Source: Candidatus Latescibacterota bacterium (GTDB lineage Bacteria; Latescibacterota; UBA2968; UBA8231). From it: a stretch of 54,234 nt of DNA. The notes below the pieces were generated by a model. That model saw nothing but the letters and a program-made list of their open reading frames with translations. It was not told where the DNA came from and made no database searches. This document shows, piece by piece, positions 46,133-54,234 of the stretch (its first letter is position 1; each line of letters begins with the position of its first letter). The translations under genes and the position numbers were made by a program. The stretch covers positions 1-54,234 of the forward strand of contig JAJDUT010000118.1 of the NCBI GenBank assembly GCA_022826515.1. The letters are read 5' to 3'.

Positions 46133-47878
46133 ATGAGGAGAGATTGTTCAATCTCGCGGGTTTACCGGCCCCTGCTAGTGCCGCTGTGGTTGGCGCTGGC
46201 GGCGGTAGCGCAGGCTGCAGATGTCTGGGTGGTCGGCGGCAGTGCCGAAGGGGAGAGCTGGGAGGAAAGCGCCGCGGCCGCGCCGATCATTGATTTTACC
46301 AGCCGTCCCGGGTGGATCCTACCCAGCTTTATCGATACTACCACCAACATCGCTTCGGGGACTTTAGCGCGTGGAGGCAAGGTGGTTTCGCCAAATGCCC
46401 AGGCCGTCTTGCGGGTCGACAAGGAGACGCTGGCAGCAGGCCTGGAGAGCATGGTGGACGGCGATCATCAGACGGCTTTTGAGGTCAAGAACATAACGGC
46501 TTCAGGCATTCTCGTAATCTTCGACCTAGGCGCTCGGTTCGGGGTGAATCGCATCCGCTTTTTTCCGCGCACCTCTTTTCCGAATGACTTCATGAGGGGT
46601 TACGCACTCTTCATCAACGACGGTATTTTCGGGGCTGAATTCGTAGCCGAGTCCATCGACGGGCTGCCGAGTAAAAATCTCTTTGCCCAGGTAGATCAGC
46701 AGACCGGCAATAGCCAGGATACTGTAAACGTGCAGTTCCCCCTGCGCTATGTGCGCTATCTTCTCTTGCAGGCCACAGACCGATCCAATTGGGAAATTGA
46801 CGAGCTTGAGGTCTTCGGGCGGGGTTTTGTTCCGGAGGCCGACTATTTGTCCGAGGTCTTCGATTTTAATCAACCTACGCTCTGGGGCCAACTGCACTGG
46901 GCGGCCGAGGCCGTGGGACATCCCGAAAAGTCTCGGTTTTTCATTCGCACCCGCAGCGGCACCAGTCCGTCTCCTGCAGATGAGCCGGACGCTTGGAGTC
47001 CTTGGTCTGCTCCCTACCTGAGCGGAGGGACCCCGATTCTTTCGCCGGCACCGAGGCAGTACTTCCAGTTCCGCCTGGACTTTGAAAGCGACGGTCTGGT
47101 GGACGGCACCGCAGTGGATTCGCTGGCTTTTGAATTCTCCGCTCCAGTAGCGGAGTCCATCGTCGGGGAAATATGGCCCCAGCATGTGCCGGTTGGGGTG
47201 GATACGGCCTTTACGTATGCCGTCCAAGTGGTCGGCAGCCGAGGTTTCGACCACTTGGAGATCGATAGCTCTGTTCCGGTGCACACGGTTCGGTCGCTGC
47301 ACCTCGACGACTTGGAGGTGGAGGATTTCGTCGCGGAGCCCCACGAGGGTGGCCTGACTGTAACCTTCCCCCACCAGAGTGGCGACCACGATCTGCGGAT
47401 GGTTTTCGACGCCGCGATTTTGCGCTACGAGACGGTTTTTAGCGGGCGCCTGCGCGACAGTCAGTCGGACGGCTTGCCCCAAGAAATTGAAGAAGGAGAC
47501 GCAGCGGGATCGTTGCTCGGCGACGATCTGAGCGTGCGGGTGCCGCTGGCTCAGGACCCAGTCGTCCACCGGGTGACCGTGACACCCAACCCTTTTACGC
47601 CCAATGGAGACGGGATCAACGATCAGGCGACCATCAGCTACGATCTACTACACTTGATAAATAACGTTCCGGTTTCTTTGCGGGTTTACGACTTGGCCGG
47701 AAGACAAGTGGCGGAATTGCCGGTGGGAAACAACCAGAGTGGGCGTCATCTGGTGCAATGGAACGGCCAGAATGACCAAGGTCGATATTTGCCGCCGGGA
47801 CTTTACGTCTTGCAGGTGAAAGTGGTAACGGACAGCGGCACGGTGAGCCGCAGCAGTACTGTCGCAGTCGTCTATTAG
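46133..47878 (+). CDS. A'-type surface protein with FlgD-like C-terminal domain
   Basis: 581 residues. Signal peptide ending AQA (about 29). Discoidin-like domain (about 95-230: MVDGDHQTAFEV, VIFDLGARFGVNRIRFFPR, NWEIDELEVFGRGF). An FFIRTRSG module ends WSPWSAPY (about 265-300), then SIVGEIWPQHVPVGV and an Ig-like stretch. The C-terminal gliding-motility/FlgD domain starts near N486 (NPFTPNGDGIND), has LRVYDLAGRQV and ends VAVVY. The start follows CAGGATCTGCAG. It lies 18 bp before the B protein gene and shares its module order with the 50673 protein. Exported; function unknown. Confidence 0.8.
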   Translation: MRRDCSISRVYRPLLVPLWLALAAVAQAADVWVVGGSAEGESWEESAAAAPIIDFTSRPGWILPSFIDTTTNIASGTLARGGKVVSPNAQAVLRVDKETLAAGLESMVDGDHQTAFEVKNITASGILVIFDLGARFGVNRIRFFPRTSFPNDFMRGYALFINDGIFGAEFVAESIDGLPSKNLFAQVDQQTGNSQDTVNVQFPLRYVRYLLLQATDRSNWEIDELEVFGRGFVPEADYLSEVFDFNQPTLWGQLHWAAEAVGHPEKSRFFIRTRSGTSPSPADEPDAWSPWSAPYLSGGTPILSPAPRQYFQFRLDFESDGLVDGTAVDSLAFEFSAPVAESIVGEIWPQHVPVGVDTAFTYAVQVVGSRGFDHLEIDSSVPVHTVRSLHLDDLEVEDFVAEPHEGGLTVTFPHQSGDHDLRMVFDAAILRYETVFSGRLRDSQSDGLPQEIEEGDAAGSLLGDDLSVRVPLAQDPVVHRVTVTPNPFTPNGDGINDQATISYDLLHLINNVPVSLRVYDLAGRQVAELPVGNNQSGRHLVQWNGQNDQGRYLPPGLYVLQVKVVTDSGTVSRSSTVAVVY

Positions 47879-47896
47879 CATCAACAGGGGGGCCAT

Positions 47897-50623
47897 ATGA
47901 CCAGATGGAGTACGCGTACGGGCCGACAGCTTCTCCTCGCAGCTACGGGTATCGCACTACTGCTGAGTATTGCCGCAGTGCCCGAAGGAGCCGTAGCCCA
48001 AGGACTTGATTATGGCCACAGATTGGGCCTGCAGCGCGGCGGCGAGGTTTCGTACGAACCAGTGGGTTCGGGCGTGCTCTTTGACGCTTTGGACCCGGCC
48101 GTGCGGCGCTGGTACGTGCCGCAGGAACTCTTCTTGCTCTATCGCTGGAGACAATGGGAGTACACCAATTATGCCCGGGATCACTACCAGCGTTATTTGA
48201 ATCCCGATATAGAGGGGGATTATTTCTACGACCTGTATGGGTCTTTCATCACCAAAGGATGGCTCATCTACGATTGGCGCCAGCAGCAGCCGCAGCAGTT
48301 CGGCAGCGCCATTTTCAAAGATCCGCGATTTGGGTCGTGGTTCAATCGGCTGGTTATCTCCTCGGACCGCAGTGGCCAGTACCACATGGCCCTGACCATT
48401 GGCGAACAGATCCGCACCACGCTGACGCCCATGACTTTTTCCAAGCCGGCTTTTGACGGGGTGCAGATGGATCTTCAGTCCGACAAACATGCGGTAACGG
48501 TGTTGATGTCGCGCATCAGCTCGCCGGGCAGGGCGGGCACTATAACGATAGAAGGCACCAATAGCACCAATCTCCTCGGCTTTAGGACAACGAGCCAGAT
48601 CGGCGATTTTGTCAAGGCGGGTGCCACGTATGTCAACGCCCATCATTCCCAGACCCTGATAGAGAGCCTCGAAGGCGACCCCATAAGCGGTGCCCTGACC
48701 GTGGGGCAGAACCTCGAACCCATCAGCCAGATCTTCGTCCGTCTGAGCGATGATTCACCCACGGATCGCGAAGGTGGAGCCGCGCTGTTTTCCCACGATA
48801 TCATCATCGAGGCCGAGACCGAAGTCGTAGTTGTAACAGATGACGGTGAAGAGAAGATCGAAATCCGCAAAGAGACGGTGCGCGGCAGCGAGATCGGCTT
48901 CAGTGCCCTCATCAACGGGGGCTTCCGCCGGCGGGGCTTTCTCGCCGCCGACGGCAGCGAGCAGATCGTGCTGACCTATGATTTCACCAGCGAGAACCGC
49001 TTGTACAACGGTCCGGATCTTTCCACCATCCGCAAGGTCACCATCGAATTGGCTGTGGCCAACGACTACCGCATTGAGATGGGGTCGGATCGCCAGACCA
49101 ATCTGCCCGAGCGCCAGCCGGTCTTCCTGACTCAGGCGCGGGCCGCGGGCAATGTAAAAGACGGCTCCAACCTGCAATTGGTGCGCTTTGATTACGGCTT
49201 GCCCACGGGCAACGATATCTTCGGCGGCACCATCGAAGTAAACGATCTGCTGGGCTTTGACCTCTACGCCGAATTCGATCGCAGCCGGCGCTTCCGCAAA
49301 TACCCCAATCGCAAATTCACCGAACACCTCATGGACTCCGACGAGGCTAGTGCCTGGATGATCAATCTGTCGCGGCGGGGCTATGCCTTCTTCCTTTTTG
49401 GCGAACTCTACAGCATGGATTACGACTACGGCACTACCGGCCTGCTCACGGAAGCGAACGGGGACATTGACTACACCAATGAACGCCGGTTTTTCTACGA
49501 ATTCGTCGAGGACAACGACGATCAGGACCGCACGCCCGACTGGCAGCGCGTCAACCAAGCAGGACCGGACCGGGAAATTTTCCCAGGTTGGGACGAAAAC
49601 AACGATTTCATCTCCGATTTCAACCAGAACGACACCGATTTCCGGCCGAATTACATTCCCGATTACGAAGAGCCGTTCTTGCGCTACAGCGTCGATCGCC
49701 CCGAGTTCCTCTTCGGAGTAGATATGAACAACAACTTCTGGATCGATCGCTTTGAAAACGACGAAGAGCCCGATTTCCCCTACGACCGCGACCGCCGCGG
49801 AGGCAATATCTATGTAGGCGCTCACATCATGCCTGGGATGCGGGTGACGGTTGGCCGCAAGCAGGAACGCACGCTGGCCAGCGACCGGGAGGAAAACAGC
49901 AGCTACGGGATGTTCACTTGGGATCGGGATATAGCCGGGTTGGGCCGGCTGCGGGTCTTCGACATGGTCAAGCTGGTCGAGGACGATATCCCGGACGATG
50001 TCGTCCAGTGGGTGCAGCCGGCGGGTACTGAGGCGAATCTGCAGCGGGTTCCAGATCTGTTGGCCGCTCCCAACACTTGGATAAATTCCGCCTATCTTGG
50101 TTTTGACTACACCGGGAGTGCCAAGCTGAAACTGGTCAACAAAGTGAAGTACGACGTCTGGTATCAGCGAGAGGAACAGGCGGACTTTCGCGATAAGTAC
50201 CAGTTTTTCGGCCTTATCAACAAGGCCGAGTACCGGCAAGAGTTGGGACGCTTTCGGCTCTTTCCCAAGATCAAAAACGAGCTGCGTTTTGAAACGCCCT
50301 TGCTGAGCAACGAGCCGGTGCGCAAAGAAGATACCCTGATCCTGTTCCTCATTGGCCAGACGCCGATACTGACTGGCTCGGAAGTACAGGTGGGTGTCGA
50401 GTACACCCTATTCAACCAATTCGAAGAAGACGCGAAAGCCCTAGGGCTACAGGAAGACTTTCAGGAGCTGGTGCTGGCGGTCCAATACTCCAATACAGGC
50501 GCTTATTTGGGATATGCTTTGACCACCCAGTTGGGCGTGAGGATCAACCGCATAGACGAAAAGGGACAAAATCCCTCTACGGGCATATCGCAGTTCATTA
50601 CTGTAATCGCCGGACTCGATTAA
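47897..50623 (+). CDS. B-type surface/outer-membrane protein, second copy
   Basis: 908 residues, almost the same length as its homolog at 23934 and collinear with it. Signal peptide ends about residue 35 (EGAVAQ). Conserved N-terminus: YGHRLGLQRG, LDPAVRRWYVPQELF, YRWRQWEYTNYAR, GDYFYDLYGSFITKGWLIY and FSKPAF. Asp/Asn loops (about 535-640): DNDDQDRTPDWQR, GWDENNDFISDFNQNDTD, DMNNNFWIDRFENDEEPDFPY. Then VDRPEFLFG and a strand-rich C-terminal third ending FITVIAGLD. AGGGGGG precedes the ATG. Flanked by A' and A'' genes. Proposed partner or outer-membrane platform for A proteins; no known function. Confidence 0.75.
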   Translation: MTRWSTRTGRQLLLAATGIALLLSIAAVPEGAVAQGLDYGHRLGLQRGGEVSYEPVGSGVLFDALDPAVRRWYVPQELFLLYRWRQWEYTNYARDHYQRYLNPDIEGDYFYDLYGSFITKGWLIYDWRQQQPQQFGSAIFKDPRFGSWFNRLVISSDRSGQYHMALTIGEQIRTTLTPMTFSKPAFDGVQMDLQSDKHAVTVLMSRISSPGRAGTITIEGTNSTNLLGFRTTSQIGDFVKAGATYVNAHHSQTLIESLEGDPISGALTVGQNLEPISQIFVRLSDDSPTDREGGAALFSHDIIIEAETEVVVVTDDGEEKIEIRKETVRGSEIGFSALINGGFRRRGFLAADGSEQIVLTYDFTSENRLYNGPDLSTIRKVTIELAVANDYRIEMGSDRQTNLPERQPVFLTQARAAGNVKDGSNLQLVRFDYGLPTGNDIFGGTIEVNDLLGFDLYAEFDRSRRFRKYPNRKFTEHLMDSDEASAWMINLSRRGYAFFLFGELYSMDYDYGTTGLLTEANGDIDYTNERRFFYEFVEDNDDQDRTPDWQRVNQAGPDREIFPGWDENNDFISDFNQNDTDFRPNYIPDYEEPFLRYSVDRPEFLFGVDMNNNFWIDRFENDEEPDFPYDRDRRGGNIYVGAHIMPGMRVTVGRKQERTLASDREENSSYGMFTWDRDIAGLGRLRVFDMVKLVEDDIPDDVVQWVQPAGTEANLQRVPDLLAAPNTWINSAYLGFDYTGSAKLKLVNKVKYDVWYQREEQADFRDKYQFFGLINKAEYRQELGRFRLFPKIKNELRFETPLLSNEPVRKEDTLILFLIGQTPILTGSEVQVGVEYTLFNQFEEDAKALGLQEDFQELVLAVQYSNTGAYLGYALTTQLGVRINRIDEKGQNPSTGISQFITVIAGLD

Positions 50624-50672
50624 CGCGCGCTTGTGCGCGGCCCTCAAACGGGGTACACCCGGAGGTAGCGGC

Positions 50673-52586
50673 ATGAAAAGAACGATGCCGATTTCGCTGC
50701 TTATAGCCGCTTTGGCCTTGGCCATGCTGTCGGGCCGATCCGGTGCCTTGGAGATTTTCCGCATCGGTGGAGAAAATCTTCCGCCGCCGCCGGAGGCGTC
50801 AGATCCCGCGGTCACTTTCACTCCAGTGCCGTGGAGTGATTTTATAGAAAAGGACGGTTTTGACGACGGGGCATTTGCCGAGAGCATCCTGCGGCCCCTC
50901 TTCCTGACCCCAGAGGACAATATTGCCCTGACTAGTTTGACGCGCGGCGGCGGGCCCTTTTCGCGCGGGTGCGGGGGGTACCAATTTCTCCTCGACGGTT
51001 GCAATGCTACGCGGATGGTCGATGGGGATCTCAGTACCTTTTACCTAAAGCAGCCCTACGGCTATGTATTTCAGTCCGGGGACCGCTCGAGCTGGCTCAT
51101 CTTCGATTTGGGGGGGGCTTTCTCCGTAAACCGGGTCCGGCTCATCAGCACGCCGGGCACCTCCCTTTATCCAGACAAGCTCCTAGTCACTACTAGCACG
51201 ATTCCCCAGATTGTAGAGCGAGGGCAATACGGCGGTGTGGATCCCGGCAGGACGGTCTTTTCCGTAGTCGAAAATACCCAAGACACCGTCGAAGCGGTCT
51301 TTCCCACGATGCGGGCTACAGAGGTGGGCTTGCAGATCACCGTGACGACCAGCAGAAACATGGAAATAGCCGAGGTGGAGATCTACGGCGAGGGTTTTGT
51401 CAATAGGGCCTCCTATGTCAGCAAGATGTTCGACTTGGAGGAACCGGCCATTTTGGGCGAGCTGCGCTGGCAGGGCCGGAAAGACCCAGGAGTCAGAATC
51501 GATATCCATTCGCGCTCCGGCAAGACCTTGGACCCCAATATGTACTGGCGCAATACCGGACGGGGGGACGAGCTTTCCCGCTTTGCCGAGAATGGGAAGC
51601 TGCTGGATGCCAAGGGCTATGCTGGCTTGAAAACCGGCGAAGCGGCAGAAATCACCTACGATACCGAAAACTGGAGCTTCTGGTCGCCCCCCTATGAATT
51701 CGCCGACAGCCTTGGCACCTCCGTGATCTCCCCAAGCCCCAATAACGTCTTCCAATTCCGCGTCGATTTCCAGCCCGATGCCTTGCAGGGCGGGGAGGTG
51801 GATTTCGTCGAGTTTTCGGTCACCAAGCCTCCTTTGGCCCAAAATGTAGTGGGAGAAGTGTACCCTCCCGAAGTGCCTTTGGGAGAGGTCTCGCAATTCA
51901 CGTACGCGATCTCTCCTACCATGACGCCGGACCACTCCGGTTTCGACCAGATTGAAATAGCGGCCCCCTTTGGCTTGGCCGGTGTCGATTCGGTGCGGGC
52001 CACGGGTCTAGTGGATTGGTCTGTCCAGGTCGAGAGCCCGGATTCGACCCTCTTTTCCGTAAAACTTTCGCCGCGTCGGGAAGCGGGCGATCTAGGTGGG
52101 CCAGTCGAGGTGTACTTTCGCGCACCCGTGTTGCGCTACGGCACCCCATTCGACGGCTGGGTTCGGGATTCCGAGCGTCCCTTGGAATTGGCACAGCGGA
52201 TCAACCCAGGCAATGCCGCGCCCGAATTCGTCAGCGAAACCCTCTCGGTGCGCACTTCGCTGAGCCCGCGTCTGCTGGCAGACCTTCTAGTTGAGCCTAG
52301 GGTCTTCAGCCCCAATGGGGACGGAGTGAACGATATTTCCAGATTCTCTTTGAATCTGCTACAGGTGACGGAAAATGTGCCCTTGAGGCTGGAAATTTTC
52401 GACCTATCCGGTCGGCTGTTGCGCCAGCAGGAAGGGCTGCACGAGAGCGGCCGATTCAGCTTTTCGTGGAACGGTAGAGACGATCAGCAAGACTTGGTGG
52501 CACCCGGCCTCTATATGTACCGCATCGTCGTGAAGGCCAAAAACGGGGACGATCAGCAAACTGGAACCATTGCAGTGGTTTACTAG
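50673..52586 (+). CDS. A''-type surface protein with FlgD-like C-terminal domain
   Basis: 637 residues from ATG 50673 (GGAGG upstream; 50631 rejected). Signal peptide to about residue 26. Discoidin-like part (about 110-250: MVDGDLSTFYLKQ, SWLIFDLGGAFSVNRVRL, NMEIAEVEIYGEGF). The IDIHSRSG module contains the MYWRNTGRGDE...GYAGL repeat and ends WSFWSPPY (about 265-350). NVVGEVYPPEVPLGE precedes an Ig-like stretch. The C-terminal FSPNGDGVNDISRF (about 543), LEIFDLSGRLL and final TIAVVY give the FlgD-like domain. Collinear with A' (46133) but longer in the central module. Function unknown. Confidence 0.8.
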   Translation: MKRTMPISLLIAALALAMLSGRSGALEIFRIGGENLPPPPEASDPAVTFTPVPWSDFIEKDGFDDGAFAESILRPLFLTPEDNIALTSLTRGGGPFSRGCGGYQFLLDGCNATRMVDGDLSTFYLKQPYGYVFQSGDRSSWLIFDLGGAFSVNRVRLISTPGTSLYPDKLLVTTSTIPQIVERGQYGGVDPGRTVFSVVENTQDTVEAVFPTMRATEVGLQITVTTSRNMEIAEVEIYGEGFVNRASYVSKMFDLEEPAILGELRWQGRKDPGVRIDIHSRSGKTLDPNMYWRNTGRGDELSRFAENGKLLDAKGYAGLKTGEAAEITYDTENWSFWSPPYEFADSLGTSVISPSPNNVFQFRVDFQPDALQGGEVDFVEFSVTKPPLAQNVVGEVYPPEVPLGEVSQFTYAISPTMTPDHSGFDQIEIAAPFGLAGVDSVRATGLVDWSVQVESPDSTLFSVKLSPRREAGDLGGPVEVYFRAPVLRYGTPFDGWVRDSERPLELAQRINPGNAAPEFVSETLSVRTSLSPRLLADLLVEPRVFSPNGDGVNDISRFSLNLLQVTENVPLRLEIFDLSGRLLRQQEGLHESGRFSFSWNGRDDQQDLVAPGLYMYRIVVKAKNGDDQQTGTIAVVY

Positions 52587-52611
52587 CCCGCAAGGGGGTA
52601 GAGCAAATTTT

Positions 52612-54234
52612 ATGAACAGCATGCGCCTCATTCTCTATACCTTGTTGTTCGCCGCTATGGCATGGGCCCAAGAGGGCTATCGCCTTGAGCCGAACCAGTT
52701 GATCGTCAGCGAGAGCGACTGGCCAGGGTGGAATTTCCCTGCCGGCAGTGTGGATTTTAGCGCCGAAGGAGTCCGGCCCCATTTTGTGCAGCGGCAGATC
52801 AATGCCGCGCTGAATGCAGGGGCCTTCAGCCGCGAAGACGTGACCGGGGGCATCCGACGGGCAGGGACCAATTTCGCCGGGGCGGCGCAGCTCATGGACG
52901 GGCTGGAGGAGACCTACTGGGAGCCAGCACTGGACGCGCCGCTGCGCGACTGGTGGGTCGAGGTGGATCTGGGTCGGGTGGTGTGGGCTGAGAAAGTGGT
53001 GGTGAAATTTGTCGCCGAAGGGGTCGGCGATCCGTTTTTGCAGTTCAAGGTGCTCACCTCTAATGGCGATGAGGCCTTTCAGGGCAGTCAGAGCCTCGAC
53101 TACCGGGTGGCAGGTCGCAGCGAGGGGTTGAACAAGACGCAGCGGGTTTTTGAGTATGCGCTGCGTCCTGCCAAGTCGGCGGATCCGGGCTTGCGCGGGG
53201 ATTTAGTCCAGTATGTGCAGATAGTGGCTACGGCCAGCGATGGTCGTCGCGGGGCGGAGGTGAGCGCGTCGGGTTGGGAGGGTTTGGCAGCGGCGGATCG
53301 GGGGGATGTGCTGTATTTCCGTCGGGAGTCGACGGGGGTGGAGCGGGCGGTGACGCAGGCGGAGTATGCGGCGATTCGGGAGGCTCGTTTTAAGGGCCCA
53401 GTTCGGTATTATCGTTCGGAGCGTCCTCGGTTGGCGGAAGTGGAGGTATGGACGGTGGGGGAGAATATAGGTTTGGGCTGGAAGGAGCGCGGAGGGTCGA
53501 TCGAGGCATTTGGGGGCGTGGGCGGGCAATCCAATATAATCGACGGCGATTACACCACTGCTTGGAATGCAGAGGTGTCGTTTTCCGGCGTGGGTGGAGC
53601 GCAAGTCAAGGACCGGGACCGAAACCTCCTGTTCGACTTGGGCACTTGGTACTGGGTTGACCGCACCTTTATTGTCTACGGCAATAACATCTTTCCCAAT
53701 TATATACTCAGTCTTTCGGATGGCAGTCTGGCACCCGATGGCAGCCGGGTCTTTACCTCGGTGGTTGCGCGCGGCAGAGACGATGTCACGCTGGGCCGCG
53801 AGGCCCAAGCGCCCACAGGATCGCTGCCGACGGATACGGTCATGCAGGCCAATGCCTTTCCCCCCATAAAGGGGCGCTATTTCAAGTTCGACTATCGCCT
53901 AATCAACGTCGGGCGGGTAGCGTGGGGAGCCGATATAAGGCAGCTGCTGCTCTACGGCTTTGGTTTTCTGCCGCAGGTCACGCTGCAAACGCCGGCGATC
54001 GAGCTGGGAGACGCCCCCCGCATCCTTTCCAACATTTCCTGGGAGGCCCAAACGCCGCCCGGTACCCAGCTACAGATCCGCACTCGAACCGGGAACCGAC
54101 TCACCGAAGACAAGCATTTCTTTAACAAACAGGGCGTTGAAATCCCCGAGGCCGACTATCGCAAGACGCTGTCGTTTATGCGGGGGGATTCGACAGTGGC
54201 GTTTGTGCCCGACGAGGCGGATTGGAGTCCGTGG
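52612..54234 (+). CDS. A-type surface protein, paralog of 20727, cut by window edge
   Basis: At least 541 residues, open to the end of the window. Signal peptide MNSMRLILYTLLFAAMAWA. It matches the 20727 protein in order: MDGLEETYWEPA with WWVEVDLGRVVWAEKVVVKFV, GDPFLQFKVL, RGDVLYFRRE...GPVRYYRSERPRLAEVEVW, GENIGL, a second discoidin-like region, then LQIRTRTG and DWSPW where the window stops. About 450-500 more residues with a FlgD-like end are expected from the paralog. The start ATG 52612 is 25 bp after the A'' stop, so it continues the cassette. Confidence 0.82.
   Translation, partial: MNSMRLILYTLLFAAMAWAQEGYRLEPNQLIVSESDWPGWNFPAGSVDFSAEGVRPHFVQRQINAALNAGAFSREDVTGGIRRAGTNFAGAAQLMDGLEETYWEPALDAPLRDWWVEVDLGRVVWAEKVVVKFVAEGVGDPFLQFKVLTSNGDEAFQGSQSLDYRVAGRSEGLNKTQRVFEYALRPAKSADPGLRGDLVQYVQIVATASDGRRGAEVSASGWEGLAAADRGDVLYFRRESTGVERAVTQAEYAAIREARFKGPVRYYRSERPRLAEVEVWTVGENIGLGWKERGGSIEAFGGVGGQSNIIDGDYTTAWNAEVSFSGVGGAQVKDRDRNLLFDLGTWYWVDRTFIVYGNNIFPNYILSLSDGSLAPDGSRVFTSVVARGRDDVTLGREAQAPTGSLPTDTVMQANAFPPIKGRYFKFDYRLINVGRVAWGADIRQLLLYGFGFLPQVTLQTPAIELGDAPRILSNISWEAQTPPGTQLQIRTRTGNRLTEDKHFFNKQGVEIPEADYRKTLSFMRGDSTVAFVPDEADWSPW

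Noticed and set aside
48755..50239. 494-codon open frame on the minus strand inside the B-protein gene
   Set aside because: Exactly antisense to the conserved B coding region, no ribosome-binding site, no recognisable domain; the GC-rich codon pattern of the real gene keeps the opposite frame open.

Overview
The window is about 60% GC, densely coded, and comes from a Gram-negative bacterium: signal peptides, a lipoprotein parvulin and candidate outer-membrane proteins are all present. Very large secreted proteins end in a gliding-motility/FlgD-type C-terminal domain (PNGDG motif). Sugar-acid catabolism genes, sulfatase-like and Gfo/Idh/MocA genes and many small toxin-antitoxin pairs accompany them. 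This mix resembles uncultivated FCB-superphylum lineages such as Latescibacterota or Poribacteria-type genomes. That placement is inference; there is no rRNA or other marker gene here to settle it. I saw no rRNA, tRNA or CRISPR array.

Layout. 1-1464: partial ilvD. 1663-3193: tandem paralogous secreted proteins. 3203-5061: oxidoreductase plus unknown protein; 5259-6302: metallophosphoesterase. 6329-9976: catabolic operon on the minus strand (Ldh-type dehydrogenase, sulfatase-like enzyme, Gfo/Idh), with a decayed second Ldh tail. 10212-10809: putative toxin-antitoxin (TA) pair. 10954-13047: M81 peptidase and methyltransferase. 13189-14842: debris zone (Uma2 nuclease with a chimeric end, phd antitoxin with a vapC stub, frameshifted thioredoxin-like gene). 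14967-20347: a large secreted protein with duplicated jelly-roll domains, a YgiT/DUF4258 pair and a two-component system. 20348-20726: heptamer tandem array and palindromic repeat. 20727-26657: first surface cassette (protein A plus protein B). 26667-29675: amidohydrolase, epimerase and mannonate dehydratase. 29739-31832: Eco57I-type methylase fused to the front of a BsuBI/PstI restriction enzyme that has lost its nuclease. 32117-35675: second catabolic operon; 35721-36198: BrnT-type TA pair. 36431-43662: sugar ABC importer operon with a 54-residue membrane protein and a parvulin lipoprotein. 43729-54234: SGNH hydrolase, CBM9-like protein and second surface cassette (A', B, A'', A), running off the window.

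The most interesting signal is the paired surface system. Two loci carry a roughly 907-residue B protein with a strongly conserved N-terminus and serial Asp/Asn-rich loops. Each B is preceded or followed by A-type proteins with signal peptide, discoidin-like domain, IRTRSG/WSxWS module, Ig-like stretch and FlgD-like C-terminal domain. Separately, three otherwise different secreted proteins share a 16-residue C-terminal tail (AVxxx[ST]WGx[IL]KAx[FW]) that could be an undescribed sorting tag. A family of GGAATTA heptamer repeats sits in three intergenic regions, one directly against the histidine kinase start codon.
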